A DNA stretch of 64,000 nt. Origin: UBA9926 sp018645765 (GTDB lineage Bacteria > Pseudomonadota > Gammaproteobacteria > Pseudomonadales > Azotimanducaceae). Made by a program: the position numbers and the translations under genes. Location of the stretch: assembly GCA_949372755.1 (NCBI GenBank), contig CASIBO010000004.1, positions 181,622-245,621 of the forward strand, written 5' to 3'. The notes under the pieces were generated by a model. It was not told the origin of the DNA. It did not search any database and worked only from the letters and a program-made list of their open reading frames with translations. Below are positions 34,645 to 43,774 of the stretch, piece by piece. Numbering within the stretch: position 1 is the first letter of the stretch; every line of letters begins with the position of its first letter.

Positions 34645-35025
34645 TCAATGAATAATTTTTGGGACTGACACCTCGGGTGCACTCGGGGCTCGTTCAGACT
34701 CGACGTCGACCTCATCCGATGTAGTCGAGCGGTCTTGTTGTTGGCGCACTTCATACCGCCGGGTCACGATCTCACCGTCTAAAATGTCCGGCAATTGCTC
34801 CAGAAAGATTTCCATATGCGCGGTCTGAAAGTGATCTTGAAGCGCATCCACCGAGGCCCATTCCTGGAACAATAAGAATTGACAAGGGTTGGTTAATGAC
34901 GCGTAAAACTCGTAGCTTACGCAACCCGCTTCAAGTTGACTGGCCGTCGCCATGTCTTGCATCAAGACCAATGCTCGAGACCGCTGATTTTCAAAAACCC
35001 GTAAAACACCATGAACGATAATCAT
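34645..35025 (-). CDS. Antibiotic biosynthesis monooxygenase (ABM) domain protein
   Basis: This 126-residue protein has the small ferredoxin-like ABM fold (residues about 1-95): MIIVHGVLRV, AGCVSYEFYASLTNPCQFLLFQEW, and DALQDHFQTAHMEIFLEQLPDIL. The family includes quinol monooxygenase YgiN and heme-degrading enzymes. The C-terminal 30 residues are acidic and Ser/Thr-rich, probably disordered. Its start overlaps the SDR stop by four bases, and it ends the racemase-prpE-SDR operon. The substrate is unknown. Confidence 0.8.
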   Translation of the reverse strand: MIIVHGVLRVFENQRSRALVLMQDMATASQLEAGCVSYEFYASLTNPCQFLLFQEWASVDALQDHFQTAHMEIFLEQLPDILDGEIVTRRYEVRQQQDRSTTSDEVDVESERAPSAPEVSVPKIIH

Positions 35026-35789
35026 AAGCCAGTTTCACCTTCACGATGCACCGAAAAGCCAGACCAGGCCTGAGAGACCGGCATCAACTCGAGCTGATTA
35101 ACATTGACATGGGGCGGGCGCGTTGCGACCCAAAAGATGGCTTCAGCGACATCTTCCGCCGACAGCGGCTGCATACCCTGATACACCGCGGCGGCTTGCG
35201 CCTCATCACCCCCAAATCGTACATTGGAGAATTCCGTGTCACACATGCCCGGTTCAATATTAGTCACTCGAATTCCTTTTCCCAAAAGGTCTGCTCGAAG
35301 GTTTCGACTAAACTGCTGAACAAACGCTTTCGTACCCCCATACACATTACCACCGGGATAAGGCCAGCTGCCCGCGACCGAGCCTAGATTGATAATCTGG
35401 CCGGCACCTCGAGCAACCATCCCTGGCAACATCGCGCGCGTGCAATACATCAAACCTTTAATATTGGTATCCACCATGGCGTCCCAATCGTCTAGGTCCG
35501 CATCATCAGCACCGCCCAATCCCAAGGCCAGTCCAGCACTATTAATTAGGACTGAGACCTCTGCCATTTGATCCGGCAGCGCGGTCAAAGACGCGAAGAC
35601 ATCATTCTTATCGCGAACATCGAGCGCAATCGTTAAAACATCGACCTTGCTTGAAAGTGCAGCTTTCACCTCAGCAAGCCGCTCTGCACGGCGCGCCACC
35701 AGCACCAAATCGAAGCCGGCTTCCGAAAAGCACTTCGCCGCCGCGCGACCAAACCCGGAACTTGCACCTGTAATGACGACACTACCCAT
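35022..35789 (-). CDS. Short-chain dehydrogenase (YdfG-like)
   Basis: This 255-residue SDR starts at the ATG 35787-35789 and shows the cofactor motif TGASSGFGRA at residues 7-16, the NNAG equivalent LINSAGLALG, and the active site with Ser in INLGSVAG and YxxxK in VYGGTKAFVQQF. LVARRAERL suggests NADP preference, as in YdfG, which oxidises serine and 3-hydroxy acids. The start overlaps the prpE stop by eight bases. Its role in branched or 3-hydroxy acid breakdown is inferred from the operon. Confidence 0.87.
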   Translation of the reverse strand: MGSVVITGASSGFGRAAAKCFSEAGFDLVLVARRAERLAEVKAALSSKVDVLTIALDVRDKNDVFASLTALPDQMAEVSVLINSAGLALGLGGADDADLDDWDAMVDTNIKGLMYCTRAMLPGMVARGAGQIINLGSVAGSWPYPGGNVYGGTKAFVQQFSRNLRADLLGKGIRVTNIEPGMCDTEFSNVRFGGDEAQAAAVYQGMQPLSAEDVAEAIFWVATRPPHVNVNQLELMPVSQAWSGFSVHREGETGL

Positions 35790-37692
35790 CGGATCGCCTT
35801 GCAATTTCCCCAATGCCGCAAAGAATGAAGCCCGCAGCAATTTCGTCCAGAATTTTGGGGTCATCAATGGTGGGCGGCGCCTCAACCGTCAAGCCATCTG
35901 CAATTTGGCGAAGCGTCTTACGCAGAATTTTACCCGAGCGCGTTTTCGGTAATCGCGCCACCTCAATCACCAATTTAAAATTTGCAAAGGCACCGATTTC
36001 TTTTCTGACCTGTTGGATCAGTTCTTTTTGAATCTCTGAAAATGCAGCAGCGCTGTTGTCCTTGAGGATCACGAGGCCAACCGGAACTTGTCCCTTATCC
36101 CTGTCTTGCACGCCAACCACCGCACACTCAGCAACGGCGGAGTGCGCCGCAACGATCGCCTCCATTTCGCCGGTTGAAAGGCGGTGCCCTGCGACATTGA
36201 TCACATCATCGGTTCGGCCCATGATGAACAGATAACCCGCATCATCAATATACCCTCCGTCACCAGTGTGGTAATACCCGGGATATTCTTCTAGGTAGGC
36301 TGCAACCAATCGCGCATGATCATTCCAAACCGTCGGCAAACAGCCGGGCGGTAGGGGTAATTTCAGCACCACAGCACCGGTTTCATTCGCAGCACAGGGC
36401 TGGTTATGCTCATTGACTATGACAACCTCAAATCCAGGCAAGACAACTCCTGCGGATCCTTCGATGATGGCCAGGTCATCGGCATAACCCTGGGGCACCC
36501 CCGCCACCGGCCAACCCGTTTCGGTCTGCCACCAATGATCGATAATAGGACGCTTCAACAAACTGCTCAGCCATTGAAACGTTGACGGGTCGGTCCGCTC
36601 GCCCGCCACAAACACCTGCCGCAGGCTGCTCAAATCATAATCTTTCAGCCGATCTCCGGCAGGGTCCTCTTTGCGAATGGCTCGAAACGCGGTCGGTGCG
36701 GTAAAAAACACATTCACGCCATGCGTCTCAATGACGCGCCAAAAAGTGCCTGCATCCGGCGTCCTAACGGGCTTACCTTCAAATAAGATCGTCGTGCACC
36801 CTGCCATTAGTGGCGCATAAACAATATAAGAATGGCCAACGACCCACCCCACATCCGAGGCTGCCCAGAACACGTCACCAGCCGCCACGCCGTAGGTTTC
36901 CGCCATACTTTGAAGTAATGCAACCGCATGGCCGCCGTGATCACGCACTACCCCTTTGGGTTTCCCCGTTGTACCAGAGGTGTAGAGAATATACAGCGGG
37001 TGACTCGCGGGAACTTCGACAAAACCGACCGGCTCAGCACGGGCGATGGCCGCCTGCCAATCAAGGTCACCGTTTTGCAAGGTTGCGCGCAGTTGCTTAC
37101 GCTGCAGAATGATCCGAGTCGAAACCGTGTGCCGGGCCAACTGACAGGCCTCATCGACCAATGGCAAATACGGGATTACTTGATCAAACTCGAGGCCACA
37201 ACTGGCCGTCAGAAGCACTTTTGGCGTCGCATCATCAATTCGGGTTGCCAATTCTTTTGCGGCAAATCCCCCAAAAACCACAGAATGAATTGCGCCAATC
37301 CTGGCGCAGGCCAACATCGCAAACACGGCCTCTGGCACCATCGGCAAATAAATAATCACGCGATCACCCAACGAGACCCCTTCACTCGCCAACAATCCAG
37401 CGAGTCGAGCAACCTCAGCAAGCAACTCGTCGTAAGTCCATTGCTGCACCTTACCCGAGGCGGGGGAGTCATAAATTAAGGCAACCTGATCCCCTCGGCC
37501 CTGCTCGATGTGCAGATCCAGTGCAAGATGGCAGGTATTCAGCGTGCCGCCTTCATACCAGTCAGCCAAGCCATCGTCTCGAGACCGCCGAGTCGTGACC
37601 GGCGGTTTAATCCAAGCCACTCGCTCGGCCGCCGCCGTCCAGAAATCCTCAGAGTTGCTCACCGCCGACTCAAAAGCCGCCGCATAGTGCAC
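35782..37692 (-). CDS. prpE: Propionyl-CoA synthetase PrpE
   Basis: PrpE activates propionate to propionyl-CoA through an acyl-adenylate. The 636-residue ANL-family enzyme has the AMP-binding loop YTSGTTGKPKGVVRDHGGHAVAL, HWWQTETGWP, the hinge YYHTGDGGYIDDAGYLFIMGRTDDVINVAGHR, and the catalytic lysine in LPKTRSGKILRKTLR. I prefer the GTG at 37690-37692 because it puts FW at residues 17-18, as in E. coli PrpE; a TTG 12 bases upstream is possible. It follows the racemase gene by 15 bases. Confidence 0.9.
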   Translation of the reverse strand: MHYAAAFESAVSNSEDFWTAAAERVAWIKPPVTTRRSRDDGLADWYEGGTLNTCHLALDLHIEQGRGDQVALIYDSPASGKVQQWTYDELLAEVARLAGLLASEGVSLGDRVIIYLPMVPEAVFAMLACARIGAIHSVVFGGFAAKELATRIDDATPKVLLTASCGLEFDQVIPYLPLVDEACQLARHTVSTRIILQRKQLRATLQNGDLDWQAAIARAEPVGFVEVPASHPLYILYTSGTTGKPKGVVRDHGGHAVALLQSMAETYGVAAGDVFWAASDVGWVVGHSYIVYAPLMAGCTTILFEGKPVRTPDAGTFWRVIETHGVNVFFTAPTAFRAIRKEDPAGDRLKDYDLSSLRQVFVAGERTDPSTFQWLSSLLKRPIIDHWWQTETGWPVAGVPQGYADDLAIIEGSAGVVLPGFEVVIVNEHNQPCAANETGAVVLKLPLPPGCLPTVWNDHARLVAAYLEEYPGYYHTGDGGYIDDAGYLFIMGRTDDVINVAGHRLSTGEMEAIVAAHSAVAECAVVGVQDRDKGQVPVGLVILKDNSAAAFSEIQKELIQQVRKEIGAFANFKLVIEVARLPKTRSGKILRKTLRQIADGLTVEAPPTIDDPKILDEIAAGFILCGIGEIARRSDG

Positions 37693-37707
37693 TAACCTAG
37701 CCAAGAC

Positions 37708-38841
37708 TTACCCCGGAATACTCACGGCGCCCGTGCGAATCATTTCGGCCACAGCCTCGGCATCGTACCCCGCATCCAGCAAGACCTGTTCGCTATCCTG
37801 ACCCGGTGCCCGTGAGGGATGGCTTAGACTTACGCCAGTTCGGCTAAAGCGCGGCGCTGGTGCCGGTTGGGTTAAGCCGTCCAGCTCTTGAAAGGTGCCA
37901 CGCGCTTTATTGTGGGGATGCTCAGCCACTTCACTGAGTGCAAGCACTGGCGCGAAACACACATCCGAGCCTTCCATGATGGCGGTCCATTCATCTCGGG
38001 TTTTGGTTTTAAACACGCGCGTTAACTTCTCTTGGTATTCCGGCCAACGACTTTGATCCATCTGAGCACTGAAATCTTCGGCATCTAATCCGGCCTTTTC
38101 AATGAGCAAGGCATAAAACTGAGGTTCAATAGAGCCGAGCGCAATATGCTTTGCATCTTTGGTTTCATAGGTACCATAAAAGTGAGCGCCACCATCCAAC
38201 ATATTGCTCGCTCTTGATTCCTGAAACATTCCGCCCGCTTTCATCGTAAAAAACATCGCCATGAGGGCCGCGGCACCATCCACCATCGCCGCATCAACGA
38301 CTTGCCCCTCACCGGAGCGCCCGGCCTCTAACAACGCGCAAACCAACCCATAGGCCAACAACATTCCCCCGCCGCCAAAGTCACCAACCAAATTCAGAGG
38401 CGGAACCGGTTTACCGTCTTTCGGTCCAATCGCATGCAGCGCCCCGGTCAGTGCAATGTAATTAATATCGTGCCCGGCGGCTTGTGCCATTGGCCCATCC
38501 TGTCCCCAGCCCGTCATTCGCCCATAAACTAGGCGCTTATTACGGGCGCGACAATCATCCGGTCCGAGCCCTAACCGTTCGGTAACCCCCGGTCGAAATC
38601 CTTCAAAAATAGCATCTGCGGACTCACACAACTTCAACACGACTTCGCGGCCCGCATCCGACTTCAAGTCAACTGCGATCGATTTTCGGCCTCGGTTCAA
38701 AACATCTTGTCCACGCGCTCTACTACCCAAGCGATCCACGCGGATCACTTCGGCGCCCATATCTGACAGCATCATTCCACAGAAGGGACCCGGGCCAATG
38801 CCGGCCAATTCAATGATTTTAATTCCTGTTAGTGGTCCCAT
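37708..38841 (-). CDS. Alpha-methylacyl-CoA racemase (CaiB/BaiF family)
   Basis: This 377-residue class III CoA-transferase-fold protein has ELAGIGPGPFCGMMLSDMGAEVI at the N-terminus and the racemase active-site sequence GHDINYIALTGALHAIG near residues 124-140, with the partner aspartate in LNLVGDFGGGGM. It closely follows the mycobacterial MCR pattern. It would interconvert 2R and 2S methylacyl-CoA esters in branched-chain fatty acid or sterol side-chain breakdown. The second ATG (38839-38841) is chosen because AGGAG abuts the first ATG but lies seven bases before this one. Confidence 0.88.
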   Translation of the reverse strand: MGPLTGIKIIELAGIGPGPFCGMMLSDMGAEVIRVDRLGSRARGQDVLNRGRKSIAVDLKSDAGREVVLKLCESADAIFEGFRPGVTERLGLGPDDCRARNKRLVYGRMTGWGQDGPMAQAAGHDINYIALTGALHAIGPKDGKPVPPLNLVGDFGGGGMLLAYGLVCALLEAGRSGEGQVVDAAMVDGAAALMAMFFTMKAGGMFQESRASNMLDGGAHFYGTYETKDAKHIALGSIEPQFYALLIEKAGLDAEDFSAQMDQSRWPEYQEKLTRVFKTKTRDEWTAIMEGSDVCFAPVLALSEVAEHPHNKARGTFQELDGLTQPAPAPRFSRTGVSLSHPSRAPGQDSEQVLLDAGYDAEAVAEMIRTGAVSIPG

Positions 38842-38904
38842 TTGCATCTCCTATATGTCTATCGATATTTAGGCACAATCACTCGTCGTGAGCAAATCGG
38901 GCCG

Positions 38905-38953
38905 TGGGCAGATGATCTAGAGGATCAACCTGATCCGAGTTATGCTCTGCCCA
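38905..38953 (+). promoter_or_regulatory. Nested inverted repeats in the esterase leader
   Basis: Outer arms TGGGCAGA/TCTGCCCA (38905-38912, 38946-38953) enclose inner arms GGATCA/TGATCC (38922-38927, 38931-38936) with nine-base strands on each side between them. The structure ends 22 bases before the esterase ATG. It could be an RNA element with a symmetric internal loop or a DNA operator. Confidence 0.5.
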
Positions 38954-38975
38954 TTTACGTCACGAGGAAACAATC

Positions 38976-39623
38976 ATGCTTGAGCACATCTCAATTGAAC
39001 CGGAAATAACTGCTGATGCGTGCTTAATTTGGTTGCATGGCCTGGGCGCCGACGGGCACGACTTTGAACCCATCGTACCCGAACTCGGCCTGTCTGATAT
39101 TGCTATTCGTTACATCTTTCCGCATGCGCCAATTCGCCCAGTCTCCATTAACAATGGCGACGAGATGCGCGCTTGGTATGACTTTCAATTTCATTCAGAG
39201 CGCGGCAGCTCGGATGATGTCCAAGCATCCGCCGATCAAATACAGCTCATTATCGACCAACAACTTGACGCAGGGATCCAGAGTCATCGGATCATCCTAG
39301 CGGGATTTTCGCAAGGTGGCGTCATCGCCTTACACACAGCGCTCCGGCTTCAAAATCGCCTTGCGGGTGTGATTGCGATCTCCACTTACCTGCACGACCC
39401 CCAAAGCCTCGAGACAGAACGTCACGACGAAAACCTGGCCCTTCCGATTTTCATGGGGCATGGCCAGAGCGATCCAATGATTCCAATCATGAGAGCCGCC
39501 ACTGCCCGAGAAAACCTGATCCGATTGGGCTATGACGTCACCTGGCAGGATTACCCGATGGCACACCAGGTGTGCCTCGAGGAAATCGAAGACATCGCGG
39601 TCTTTATTCGGCGGATACTATGA
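38976..39623 (+). CDS. Carboxylesterase/phospholipase-family alpha/beta hydrolase
   Basis: This 215-residue protein is of the acyl-protein thioesterase/carboxylesterase family. The oxyanion segment is WLHGLGADGHDFEPIV; the nucleophile lies in GFSQGGV (Ser near 111), the acid in HGQSDPMIP, and the histidine in YPMAHQVC. It would be a soluble esterase acting on short acyl esters. The ATG at 38976 has GAGGA about eight bases upstream. It overlaps miaE at its stop (ATGA) and starts a plus-strand run of coupled genes. Confidence 0.87.
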   Translation: MLEHISIEPEITADACLIWLHGLGADGHDFEPIVPELGLSDIAIRYIFPHAPIRPVSINNGDEMRAWYDFQFHSERGSSDDVQASADQIQLIIDQQLDAGIQSHRIILAGFSQGGVIALHTALRLQNRLAGVIAISTYLHDPQSLETERHDENLALPIFMGHGQSDPMIPIMRAATARENLIRLGYDVTWQDYPMAHQVCLEEIEDIAVFIRRIL

Positions 39624-40189
39624 AATTAAAGGTTCAATCTTCCAAGGATTGGTTGCGGTGCGTACTCGCAGATTTCGAAACCTTTCTGCAAGATCATGCC
39701 GCCAATGAGCGAAAAGCCTCTTCTATGGCCATGTCGATGGTGACTCATTACCCTGACCGCACGCAATTGACCCGCGCAATGATCGACTTAGCGCTGGAAG
39801 AGTTAAACCACTTCAGGCAAGTCTATCGACTCATCGAGGCGCGCGGGTCTAGTCTTACGGCCGACGTTAAAGACCACTATGTCAATGCCCTACGGCAACA
39901 CTTACGCAAGACCAGCCAGGACTACTTTCTCGATCGCTTGCTCTCTGCTGCGGTGATAGAAGCCAGAGGCGCTGAGCGGTTCGAGATGATTGGCAACGCG
40001 CTTGATGACGCAAAACTTGCGAACTTTTATCAAAGCCTTGCGCGCAGTGAATCTCAGCATCATCAATTGTTCCTAGATCTTGCCTTGACCTACTTTGACC
40101 CAAGCGAGGTAGAGACGCGATTAGAATTCTGGTTAACCGAAGAAGCCGCTGTGCTTGCCGCACTTCCGATTAGACCGCGACTGCATTAG
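39620..40189 (+). CDS. miaE: tRNA-(ms2io6A)-hydroxylase MiaE
   Basis: MiaE is a nonheme diiron monooxygenase that hydroxylates the isopentenyl group of ms2i6A37 in tRNA. This 189-residue four-helix ferritin-like protein has the iron ligands in DHAANERKASSMA, ALEELNHFRQVYRL, VIEARGAERFEMI and SESQHHQLFLDLA. The ATG at 39620 overlaps the upstream stop. The longer open frame begins inside the esterase gene and is rejected. Confidence 0.9.
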   Translation: MKLKVQSSKDWLRCVLADFETFLQDHAANERKASSMAMSMVTHYPDRTQLTRAMIDLALEELNHFRQVYRLIEARGSSLTADVKDHYVNALRQHLRKTSQDYFLDRLLSAAVIEARGAERFEMIGNALDDAKLANFYQSLARSESQHHQLFLDLALTYFDPSEVETRLEFWLTEEAAVLAALPIRPRLH

Positions 40190-40195
40190 GCCTGC

Positions 40196-41434
40196 GTGTT
40201 CAGCCACCGACAACAGACCGCCATCGACCAATACCTCGCGCAGTATTCAGAACCCGATGGATTCGAGATCACGCTAAACCGTCAATTCGCGCAGGTACTC
40301 GTGATTCCGGCCTATTCAGAACGGCCCGCAACCCTCACTCGGCTCTGGGCTGAAATGCCAACCGATAGCTTACTGATTCTTGTGATTAATGCCCCAGCCT
40401 ATCATCCGAAAACCCTTGCATTACTGGCGCATTTTGAGGCCTTTTGCACGCGGCCAGGCCCCCATGCTAGCTGGCAAACCAGCCTTCAAAAACACAAAGC
40501 TGGCTTAGTCGTGATTAACCGGTGCCATCCCGGTGCGTACATCCCAGAGCGGCAGGGCGTAGGCTTAGCGCGCAAGATCGGCGCTGATATTGCTTTGAAA
40601 CTCATCAATGAGGGCATTGTTCAAAGTCCGATCATTCACTCAACCGATGCTGATGCGCACTTGCCCAAAGATTACTTTACCCAAACCCAGCCCAGTGATG
40701 CGGCCGGTTGGGTCTACGCCTACCGCCACAGGTTACCGACGCCCGAGCATCTCAAAACCGCGATGCGCCTATACGAATTGAAATTGAGTCACTTCACCGG
40801 CGGGCTGAGGTGGGCCGGTTCACGTTTCGGTCATGCAAGCCTTGGCTCAATCATTGCCGTCAACGCCGCCGCCTATGCCCAGGTACGGGGCTTTCCAAAA
40901 CGGGCAACGGGCGAGGATTTTTACTTACTCAATAAATTGGCCAAAATTGGACCGATAATCCGGCACGAAGGTGCCCGGGTCGTGTTGTCGCCCCGACTCT
41001 CTCAACGCGTGCCCATCGGCACCGGCACAGGGGTTCGTGCGCTCATTGATCAAAATTTAGAAAAAACAGCCCTTTTTTATAATCCAGAGACATTTGTTCA
41101 TCTGCAAGCGCTGCTCGCCGCCTTAGCCAGCGCAGAAACAACGGACGCAATCAAGGCCATTGCGAGCACCAAAATTCAAAGTTACTTTACCAACAGTCAC
41201 TGCCTGAGCACCTTTCGGAAACTTGAAGCCAACACGGGACGGCAAGCCCACTTTCAACGCGCCTTGCTCAATTGGTTTGATGGGTTTCAGCAGCTCAAGT
41301 TCATCCACCATCTACGAGATCTTGACCTGCCTGATGTCACCCTAGCCCAGGTCCTGCAAGCGCCTTGGTTTCAATCGCCTGAAGTACTGGACATGAGCCG
41401 CGACCGGCTAGAGCGAATCCGTGATCTCGCATAA
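40196..41434 (+). CDS. Family 2-like (GT-A) glycosyltransferase
   Basis: This 412-residue cytoplasmic protein begins at GTG 40196, with AGG seven bases upstream. The N-terminal GT-A domain shows VLVIPAYSERPATLTRL, an acidic metal-binding motif HSTDADAHLP near residue 150, and the acceptor-side VRGFPKRATGEDFYLLNKLAKIG, typical of GT2-like enzymes. The C-terminal 130 residues are helical and unrecognised. No membrane helix is seen. Donor and acceptor are unknown; the neighbours (miaE, argC) give no hint. Confidence 0.75.
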   Translation: MFSHRQQTAIDQYLAQYSEPDGFEITLNRQFAQVLVIPAYSERPATLTRLWAEMPTDSLLILVINAPAYHPKTLALLAHFEAFCTRPGPHASWQTSLQKHKAGLVVINRCHPGAYIPERQGVGLARKIGADIALKLINEGIVQSPIIHSTDADAHLPKDYFTQTQPSDAAGWVYAYRHRLPTPEHLKTAMRLYELKLSHFTGGLRWAGSRFGHASLGSIIAVNAAAYAQVRGFPKRATGEDFYLLNKLAKIGPIIRHEGARVVLSPRLSQRVPIGTGTGVRALIDQNLEKTALFYNPETFVHLQALLAALASAETTDAIKAIASTKIQSYFTNSHCLSTFRKLEANTGRQAHFQRALLNWFDGFQQLKFIHHLRDLDLPDVTLAQVLQAPWFQSPEVLDMSRDRLERIRDLA

Positions 41435-41521
41435 AACCCTTACTTCAACGCATTTCTCTAGATAAGGCTGCTATCGCCGGCGATTCGTCGTGATATCATT
41501 GAGCAACGACAGGAAAGCCTT

Positions 41522-42478
41522 ATGTTTAGAATTTTTATCGATGGTCAAAACGGCACCACCGGCCTGCAAATAAAGGACCGTTTGGCCGAGCGCGGCGATA
41601 TCGAGCTCATCGAGCTGTTGGATGCTGAGCGCAAAACCGATGCGGCAAAACGGGCAGCCCTGAGTGCTGCAGACGTTGCAATCTTATGTTTGCCCGATGA
41701 CGCGGCGCGTCAAACGGCACAGCTTGCAACAAAGGCGCGCTTAATTGATGCCAGCACAGCCCATCGAACCCATCCAGACTGGACCTATGGTCTGCCAGAA
41801 CTGTGCCCTGAGCAACGTCGCAAGATTCAAACTGCACAGCGCGTCAGCAACCCAGGCTGCTATCCTACGGGGTTCATCTTGCTCCTACGGCCACTGATTG
41901 CACTGGGCTTATTAAAACCTGACCAGGCGATATTTGTCAGCGCTTTGAGCGGGTATTCTGGTGGCGGTAAGGCCATGATCAAAGATTACCAAGAACAGTC
42001 CCAGACGGCGTGCAGACCCTACGGCCTTACGCTCAAACACAAGCACTTAGCTGAGATGACGCAATTTGCAAAGCTGCAGAACGACCCCGTCTTTTTGCCT
42101 CATGTCGGTGACTTTTATCAAGGGATGTTGGTCGAAATTGGCTTGACGTCAAATCACTTCGCAAAACCGACCAGCGCCGCAAGCATTACAGAACATTGGC
42201 AGAATTTTTACCAAAACGAGCCAAACATTCAGGTGCAAGAACCCAATCATACCGCCGGGTTAGCTGGGAATTTTCTAGAACCCCAGGCCTGCAATGGCAC
42301 CAACCGGGTCGACCTCTTCGCCTTTGGTGATGAACAACAAAGCTTGCTTGTGGCCCGCTTAGATAATCTTGGCAAAGGGGCTGCTGGCGCCGCCGTTCAA
42401 AACTTAAACCTCATGCTAGGCATCGATGAGCAAACTGGCTTGTCAGCCCAGGATACGCACCCAAGGATCAACCCATGA
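41522..42478 (+). CDS. argC: N-acetyl-gamma-glutamyl-phosphate reductase ArgC (type 2)
   Basis: ArgC reduces N-acetylglutamyl phosphate to the semialdehyde in arginine synthesis. The 318-residue protein is of the shorter type: NADP-binding start IFIDGQNGTTGLQI, the active-site cysteine in VSNPGCYPTGF (near Cys118), SGYSGGGKAMI, and the histidine region LTLKHKHLAEM. AGGA lies eight bases before the ATG. The stop overlaps the following aminotransferase start by four bases. Confidence 0.92.
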   Translation: MFRIFIDGQNGTTGLQIKDRLAERGDIELIELLDAERKTDAAKRAALSAADVAILCLPDDAARQTAQLATKARLIDASTAHRTHPDWTYGLPELCPEQRRKIQTAQRVSNPGCYPTGFILLLRPLIALGLLKPDQAIFVSALSGYSGGGKAMIKDYQEQSQTACRPYGLTLKHKHLAEMTQFAKLQNDPVFLPHVGDFYQGMLVEIGLTSNHFAKPTSAASITEHWQNFYQNEPNIQVQEPNHTAGLAGNFLEPQACNGTNRVDLFAFGDEQQSLLVARLDNLGKGAAGAAVQNLNLMLGIDEQTGLSAQDTHPRINP

Positions 42479-43686
42479 CCACGTCGATTGACGCGCAATA
42501 CGATCAATATTTAAGCGCTGGCCTTGCGCTGGATTTGACGCGAGGCAAACCTTGCTCCGATCAGCTCGATCTCAGCTGCGCCTTAGAAGATATGATCGCT
42601 GGTAACTTTAAGACAGTCGATGGCACCGATGCCCGTAATTATGGCGGTCTGCTAGGGATACCCGAGGCACGCGCGCTGGGCGGCACGTTGCTTGACGTTG
42701 ATCCCAAGTACATCATGGCCGGCGGCAACAGCAGCCTCACGCTGATGTATCAGTTTCTGGTTTGGCGGCTCAAGGCCTGGCAAGAAAATGATCCGATGCA
42801 GACCTTCAAATTTATTTGCGTGGTGCCTGGATATGATCGCCACTTTACGATCTGTGAGCACTTGGGCATTGAAATGATCTCTGTGGGCTTTGACGCTGAC
42901 GGCCCCAACATGACTAAAATTGAGGCCCTGGTCCGCCAAGACCAAAATATCAAAGGCATCTGGTGCGTGCCAAAGCACAGCAACCCAACTGGACACACGT
43001 ACAGCCAAGCAACTGTCGAGCGGCTCGCGAATCTGCCAAATCTTGCAGGTAAAGACTTTATCCTCATGTGGGATAACGCTTACGCGGCACACGATTTAGA
43101 CCCTCGAACCATGCCCCTTACCAACCTCATGGCGCGCGCGCAGGCCGCCCAAACAGCGCATCAAGTCGCGCTCTTCGCATCAACTTCCAAAATCACCTTT
43201 GCAGGCGCTGGGCTGGCATTTTGCGGCTTAAGCGAGCCGATGCTACAAGGATTCGAAACATTTCTTACGCCGCAGATGATTGGTTTTGACAAGGTGAATC
43301 AGCTGCGACATGCCCGCCTACTAAAAGACTCAAACGACATTGCAAAGCATATGGCCGCGCATAGAGTGATCCTCGAGCCAAAATTCCAGCGGGTTCAAGA
43401 AAAACTGATGCCACTGGCCGAAGCAGACCTTGCGACCTGGAGTCAACCGGGCGGCGGTTACTTCGTTTCGCTAGACTTGAAAGCCGCCAGCGCGACACAA
43501 GTCATTGCTTTGGCGAATGCGGCAGGGGTAAAGCTTACGCCAGCCGGTGCAACCTTTCCTTATGGGCGCGATCCCGAGGATAAGAATATCCGAATCGCCC
43601 CCAGCTTTCCTGATATGATAGAGCTCGATCAAGCGCTTGATGTCCTAGTTTGTTGCATTGTCAAAGCCAGCGAAATGGACCGCTGA
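42475..43686 (+). CDS. AspT-type aspartate aminotransferase (PLP, class I fold)
   Basis: This 403-residue PLP enzyme resembles the Corynebacterium AspT family rather than AspC. It shows LDLTRGKPCSDQLDLS, TDARNYGGLLGIPEAR, CVVPGYDRHFTICEHLGIEMI, VPKHSNPTGHTYS, the PLP aspartate in WDNAYAAHDL, and the lysine in STSKITFAGAGLAF. It should transaminate aspartate and 2-oxoglutarate. Its coupling to argC suggests that aspartate or acetylornithine transamination for arginine synthesis is the relevant role, which is inference. Confidence 0.88.
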   Translation: MTTSIDAQYDQYLSAGLALDLTRGKPCSDQLDLSCALEDMIAGNFKTVDGTDARNYGGLLGIPEARALGGTLLDVDPKYIMAGGNSSLTLMYQFLVWRLKAWQENDPMQTFKFICVVPGYDRHFTICEHLGIEMISVGFDADGPNMTKIEALVRQDQNIKGIWCVPKHSNPTGHTYSQATVERLANLPNLAGKDFILMWDNAYAAHDLDPRTMPLTNLMARAQAAQTAHQVALFASTSKITFAGAGLAFCGLSEPMLQGFETFLTPQMIGFDKVNQLRHARLLKDSNDIAKHMAAHRVILEPKFQRVQEKLMPLAEADLATWSQPGGGYFVSLDLKAASATQVIALANAAGVKLTPAGATFPYGRDPEDKNIRIAPSFPDMIELDQALDVLVCCIVKASEMDR

Positions 43687-43774
43687 GCGCGCAAATTCCT
43701 AAAGCAATAAGATAAAACTCTATGAAATCACAGCAACCCCAGCATGGCGTCGCCTTCACTGCAGATTGCCGAGC

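Noticed and set aside
38905..38953. Resemblance to a TPP riboswitch (AACCTGATCC followed by a TTATGC-like segment)
   Set aside because: The P2/P3 part with CTGAGA is missing and the leader is too short. The downstream esterase is not a thiamine gene.
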